8,656 nt of DNA, from contig JBBRES010000112.1 of NCBI GenBank assembly GCA_038202665.1, positions 1 through 8,656 on the forward strand, read 5' to 3'. Each line of letters starts with the position of its first letter. The first letter of the stretch is position 1. Made by a program: the position numbers and the translations under genes. Shown here piece by piece: positions 6,474 through 8,656 of this stretch. The stretch comes from Kapaibacterium sp038202665 (GTDB taxonomy: Bacteria; Bacteroidota; Ignavibacteria; Kapaibacteriales; Kapaibacteriaceae). Under the pieces are notes generated by a model that saw only the letters and a program-made list of their open reading frames with translations, had not been told where the DNA came from and made no database searches.

Positions 6474-7390
6474 GTGTTCTTCTGAAGAAAATCGAGTGCC
6501 ATGCGGTAAGGTCGGTGCCATGCTAGTGTTGGCGAGTCTGCAAGTGTGTGCCAGCGAAAGTCGAACACCTGTCCCTTATCATCGTTCGTAACGTGGCGCC
6601 ATGTCTCAGGCAGTGTGTGCGGCACGTGTATTTCGAAGAACTCCCATATATGCTCGTTCACATCGGAGTACCATGTTCCTATACTACGGTGAACTCGAGC
6701 CGATGTGATACCGGACTCTTCCGCCAACTCCCGCAAGGCCGCATCAGCACTTGATTCGCCGGACTCGATGGTACCCTTTACGAATTGAATTCCCTTGCTC
6801 GGATGTAGGAACACCAATACCTCTTTGCCGTGTTCACCTTCGCGCATCACGATTGCACAAGCCTTTGTCGCAGCCTCTCCTTTCCACCGTGCTGCCTTCG
6901 CCTCTATCCCTTGAATGCACTCCGTTTTACCCTCCGTGTATTGCTCTCGATCGTGTGGGTATAGGGTGGCAAGGCGGAGTTTGACTGCCTCGTACTCGAG
7001 TGCGTACTGGCGATGCGTGCGAAGGAAGTCACAAAAGTTCAGATGACGTGCAATCTCTGGCGAGTGCGATGCAAAGGCATGAACGTGATGCGTGCGATTG
7101 CCATCGGCATTGTCTTTGCGATAATAGCGTCTGCCACGGATACCGAATTCACCCATCACTTCGTAGCCAAGTGCGCGCATCGCATCATCGCACGTGTCAA
7201 GTTCCTCGATACTGCGCGCAGAGAGAAGGATGTCTACGATGGGCTTGGCACAAATGTCCGGCACTGAAGTACTACCCATGTGCTGCACATCAACAACTAC
7301 ATCGAGGAGCGCTGCACGAATGCGACGCTCTTCTTCTGCGAAGAGTTGCGCCCACTGCGGGCTATGCGGGACAAGAAGAACGTGTTCCAT
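6470..7390 (-). CDS. GrpB (UPF0157)-Nudix hydrolase fusion protein
   Basis: The 306 residues hold two domains. Residues 1-165 are a GrpB/UPF0157 domain, a nucleotidyltransferase-like fold. Its signature is HMGSTSVPDICAKPIVDILL at 37-56, with ADGNRTHHVHAF at 95-106 and a conserved tail (FLRTHRQYALEYEAVK). Residues about 175-306 are a Nudix domain with a perfect Nudix box at 206-228: Gly206, Glu212, Arg220-Glu221, Glu224-Glu225, Gly227. Nudix enzymes hydrolyse nucleoside diphosphates linked to another group, using metal held by the box glutamates. GrpB domains have no firmly assigned reaction, and the usual SVPGL is SVPDI here. The ATG at 7390 has only a weak ribosome site. It heads the four-gene operon; one bifunctional enzyme acting on a nucleotide-linked compound is plausible but unproven. 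Confidence 0.92.
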   Translation of the reverse strand: MEHVLLVPHSPQWAQLFAEEERRIRAALLDVVVDVQHMGSTSVPDICAKPIVDILLSARSIEELDTCDDAMRALGYEVMGEFGIRGRRYYRKDNADGNRTHHVHAFASHSPEIARHLNFCDFLRTHRQYALEYEAVKLRLATLYPHDREQYTEGKTECIQGIEAKAARWKGEAATKACAIVMREGEHGKEVLVFLHPSKGIQFVKGTIESGESSADAALRELAEESGITSARVHRSIGTWYSDVNEHIWEFFEIHVPHTLPETWRHVTNDDKGQVFDFRWHTLADSPTLAWHRPYRMALDFLQKNT

Positions 7391-7416
7391 AATCAGACTC
7401 GTATGACGGAGGGGCG

Positions 7417-7424
7417 CAAACTAT
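7417..7424 (-). promoter_or_regulatory. Weak candidate -7 element for the GrpB-Nudix operon
   Basis: Reading leftward, ATAGTTTG lies 26 bases before the ATG at 7390, the same distance as in the hipBA promoter. Only the TTTG half of TAnnTTTG is matched and no -33 TTG is evident, so the operon could instead be read through from the DUF4188 gene 85 bases upstream. Confidence 0.25.
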
Positions 7425-7475
7425 CAAAGCAGACCCACAATCATGAATATCACAGAACGCTTGTACATATCACGT

Positions 7476-7952
7476 TCACTTTTTCGTGGTGGCCGACATG
7501 CGTGCGGCCGCTGATTGGAGTCCGCCCGTTGCCTGCACAACGTTACCCGCAGCGCTCAATCCGAACGATGGCATGTTCACGTAGATGTTCTCATACGTGC
7601 CGGCGTTCACGTGATAGGTTTCGTGCCAAACGCCAACGCTACCATCCGACCCTACCGCCTTGTTAAAGGCTTGCCAAGCGGGAAGATGTTGGTTGTCTTT
7701 GCTTTTGGCATAGGCGAGCAGCTGTTCCATGGAGCGCCAATACTGCACCATAATCACGGTGCGACCGAACCATGACTCTGCATGCACAAGACCCAACTCT
7801 GGCTGCTGCATGAGTTCCTTGATCATGCGCGGCATCGCAGAGGCAACTGGCCACCACTTGTGAATGTGGGTGAACTTGTTCACTCGCATTCCAATCAGGA
7901 AGACAACAAAGTCACCTTCCAGCGTTGCAGTCCGCCGTCCGTGGTGTATCAT
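7476..7952 (-). CDS. DUF4188 family protein (monooxygenase-like)
   Basis: This 158-residue protein matches the DUF4188 family across most of its length. It shows FVVFLIGMRVNKFTHIHKWWPV (about 15-36), MPRMIKELMQQPELGLVHAESW (40-61), FGRTVIMVQYWRSMEQLLAYA and LPAWQAFNKAVG, then GVWHETYHV and YENIYVNMPSFGL. The fold is expected to be a dimeric ferredoxin-like alpha/beta barrel of the ABM monooxygenase type. Some members are annotated as phenylacetaldoxime dehydratase-like or monooxygenases, but no reaction is firmly established. It appears full length and cytoplasmic. The ATG at 7952 has GAGG seven bases upstream. It lies 85 bases upstream of the GrpB-Nudix operon on the same strand with no terminator visible between, so co-transcription is possible. 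Confidence 0.88.
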   Translation of the reverse strand: MIHHGRRTATLEGDFVVFLIGMRVNKFTHIHKWWPVASAMPRMIKELMQQPELGLVHAESWFGRTVIMVQYWRSMEQLLAYAKSKDNQHLPAWQAFNKAVGSDGSVGVWHETYHVNAGTYENIYVNMPSFGLSAAGNVVQATGGLQSAAARMSATTKK

Positions 7953-7971
7953 GATAGGTCCTCGTGCATAG

Positions 7972-7992
7972 TGTGACCATCAAATATGTGAC
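7972..7992 (-). promoter_or_regulatory. Candidate DUF4188 promoter with TGTGAC direct repeats
   Basis: Leftward CATATTTG (complement of 7981-7988) matches five of six fixed positions of TAnnTTTG and lies 28 bases before the ATG at 7952. Two TGTGAC direct repeats (top strand, 7972-7977 and 7987-7992) flank or overlap it with a 15-base period. No -33 TTG is seen. A regulatory role for the repeats is conjecture. Confidence 0.35.
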
Positions 7993-7994
7993 AC

Positions 7995-8015
7995 AATCGC
8001 CTCGTAGCGATTTTT
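7995..8015 (+). terminator. Short hairpin with T-run in the divergent intergenic region
   Basis: AATCGC (7995-8000) pairs with GCGATT (8007-8012) around a six-base loop, and T's run on to 8015. It has the form of a weak rightward terminator, but no rightward gene lies directly upstream. It could attenuate a leader of the DUF4199 gene or be incidental. Confidence 0.3.
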
Positions 8016-8134
8016 CTGGCAATCTCAATTACAGATCCTGCTTCTATGTTTTGCACCGTCCAAATCTTCGCATCCATCATTGTACGTGGCGCCCTGGCCC
8101 TTGCCACCTTTTCAACCACGTATGAAAGGAACCA

Positions 8135-8656
8135 ATGAAATCCATTGTTCTTCGCTACGGCCTACTCACGGCGGGAACCCTCCTTGGATCGGGATATCTG
8201 TTCGGTCTGCTGGCTGGCGATCACGACAACTACGACAGGATGATGATTGCGGGCTTCACCTCGATGTTCCTGGCCTTCATCATGGTCTACCTTCGCATGC
8301 GCGCCACAAGACTCCAGCAACCCACCAAGCAGATTGCCTTTCGACAGGCACCATTCGTAGGTATCATGATCTCGCTTTTTGCCACGGCTGCCTGGATTAT
8401 CAGCTGGGAGATCACGATGGCCACGACGATGCTGGACTTCATTAAAAAGTACACAGCGCACGAAATCTCCGAACTCCGCTCTCGGGGCGCCAGCCCTGAA
8501 GCGATCCTTGTGGCTACAAATGCAGCAAGAGAGACGGTGGCGAACTATGCAAACCCGCTCTACCGCGTGGCCATGACCGCCAACGAAATCCTTCCCGGCA
8601 GCTGCCGGGAGGCCTCCCGGCAGCTGCCGGGAAGGATTTCGTTGGCGGTCATGGCC
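8135..8656 (+). CDS. DUF4199 family membrane protein, partial (3' end corrupted by palindrome)
   Basis: The frame opens at ATG 8135, with AAAGGA four bases upstream, and runs off the window. About 155 residues fit DUF4199: a first membrane helix (VLRYGLLTAGTLLGSGYLFG), then DNYDRMMIAGFTSMFLAFIMVYL with the second helix. These are followed by a third helix (FVGIMISLFATAAWIISWEI) and the conserved FIKKYTAHEISELRSRGAS and NPLYRVAMTANEILP. Family members usually continue with a fourth helix (roughly VGLL.TLI). Here residues after NEILP read GSCREASRQLPG and no longer fit, exactly where a fold-back palindrome takes over. Function of the family is unknown; it is common in Bacteroidota inner membranes. 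The true C-terminus is missing. Confidence 0.85.
   Translation, partial: MKSIVLRYGLLTAGTLLGSGYLFGLLAGDHDNYDRMMIAGFTSMFLAFIMVYLRMRATRLQQPTKQIAFRQAPFVGIMISLFATAAWIISWEITMATTMLDFIKKYTAHEISELRSRGASPEAILVATNAARETVANYANPLYRVAMTANEILPGSCREASRQLPGRISLAVMA
8569..8656. repeat. Perfect 88-base palindrome at the window end
   Basis: Bases 8569-8612 and 8613-8656 are exact reverse complements with no spacer, centred on GGCC at 8611-8614. Inside each arm lies an 18-base palindrome (8593-8610 and 8615-8632) with core CCCGGCAGCTGCCGGG. The left arm is coding sequence of the DUF4199 gene. Exact mirroring of coding sequence up to the last base points to a fold-back artefact rather than a biological element. 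Confidence 0.9.

Noticed and set aside
6474..6521. Longer start for the flavin reductase
   Set aside because: The extra residues are unlike the family, whose proteins begin just before the GSLR loop, and the ATGA overlap supports 6473.
7000..7392. Rightward 130-codon open frame
   Set aside because: It is antisense to the GrpB domain, with Cys/His/Arg-rich shadow composition and no known motif.
1..8656. Mobile elements, CRISPR arrays, tRNA or rRNA genes
   Set aside because: No transposase, integrase, regularly spaced repeats or RNA gene signatures were seen on either strand.

Overview
The window looks like a chromosomal fragment of a Bacteroidota or related FCB-group bacterium with roughly balanced base composition. 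It may be a complete short metagenome contig, because a gene is cut at each end. The lineage call rests on two exact copies of the Bacteroidota -7 promoter element (TAnnTTTG, here TATATTTG), each placed 26-28 bases before a start codon, and on a DUF4199 membrane protein, a family I know mainly from Bacteroidota. No rRNA, tRNA, CRISPR array, insertion sequence or phage gene was seen.

Left part (1-3850) is accessory in character. A hipBA-type toxin-antitoxin pair runs leftward, with hipA cut by the window edge. A gene-poor stretch of about 460 bases follows, then a rightward DUF6880-family gene with an apparent TTG start. Next is a compact rightward Phd/YefM antitoxin plus ParE/RelE toxin pair with its own promoter and a hairpin terminator. 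So two unrelated toxin-antitoxin modules bracket one gene of unknown function.

Middle part (3899-7390) is a leftward series. Four genes form a tight operon: a GrpB-Nudix fusion, an NADPH-dependent FMN reductase-like flavoprotein, a small two-helix membrane protein resembling a potassium channel with an altered selectivity filter, and a GNAT acetyltransferase. Junctions are two ATGA overlaps and one short gap. After 131 bases comes a lipoprotein with an unusual second, C-terminal membrane segment. The operon members are small-molecule modifying enzymes with no obvious shared pathway.

Right part (7476-8656) has a leftward DUF4188 gene and a rightward DUF4199 gene on either side of a 182-base intergenic region. 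The DUF4199 gene runs into a perfect 88-base palindrome that ends exactly at the window edge. This is most simply a fold-back assembly or library artefact, so sequence after about 8593 should not be trusted.

I do not see a complete new defence or biosynthetic system. The most noteworthy items are the channel-like protein with a non-canonical filter, the GrpB-Nudix fusion at the head of its operon, the doubly anchored lipoprotein and the terminal palindrome. All family assignments are from recognition of sequence motifs; no searches were run.
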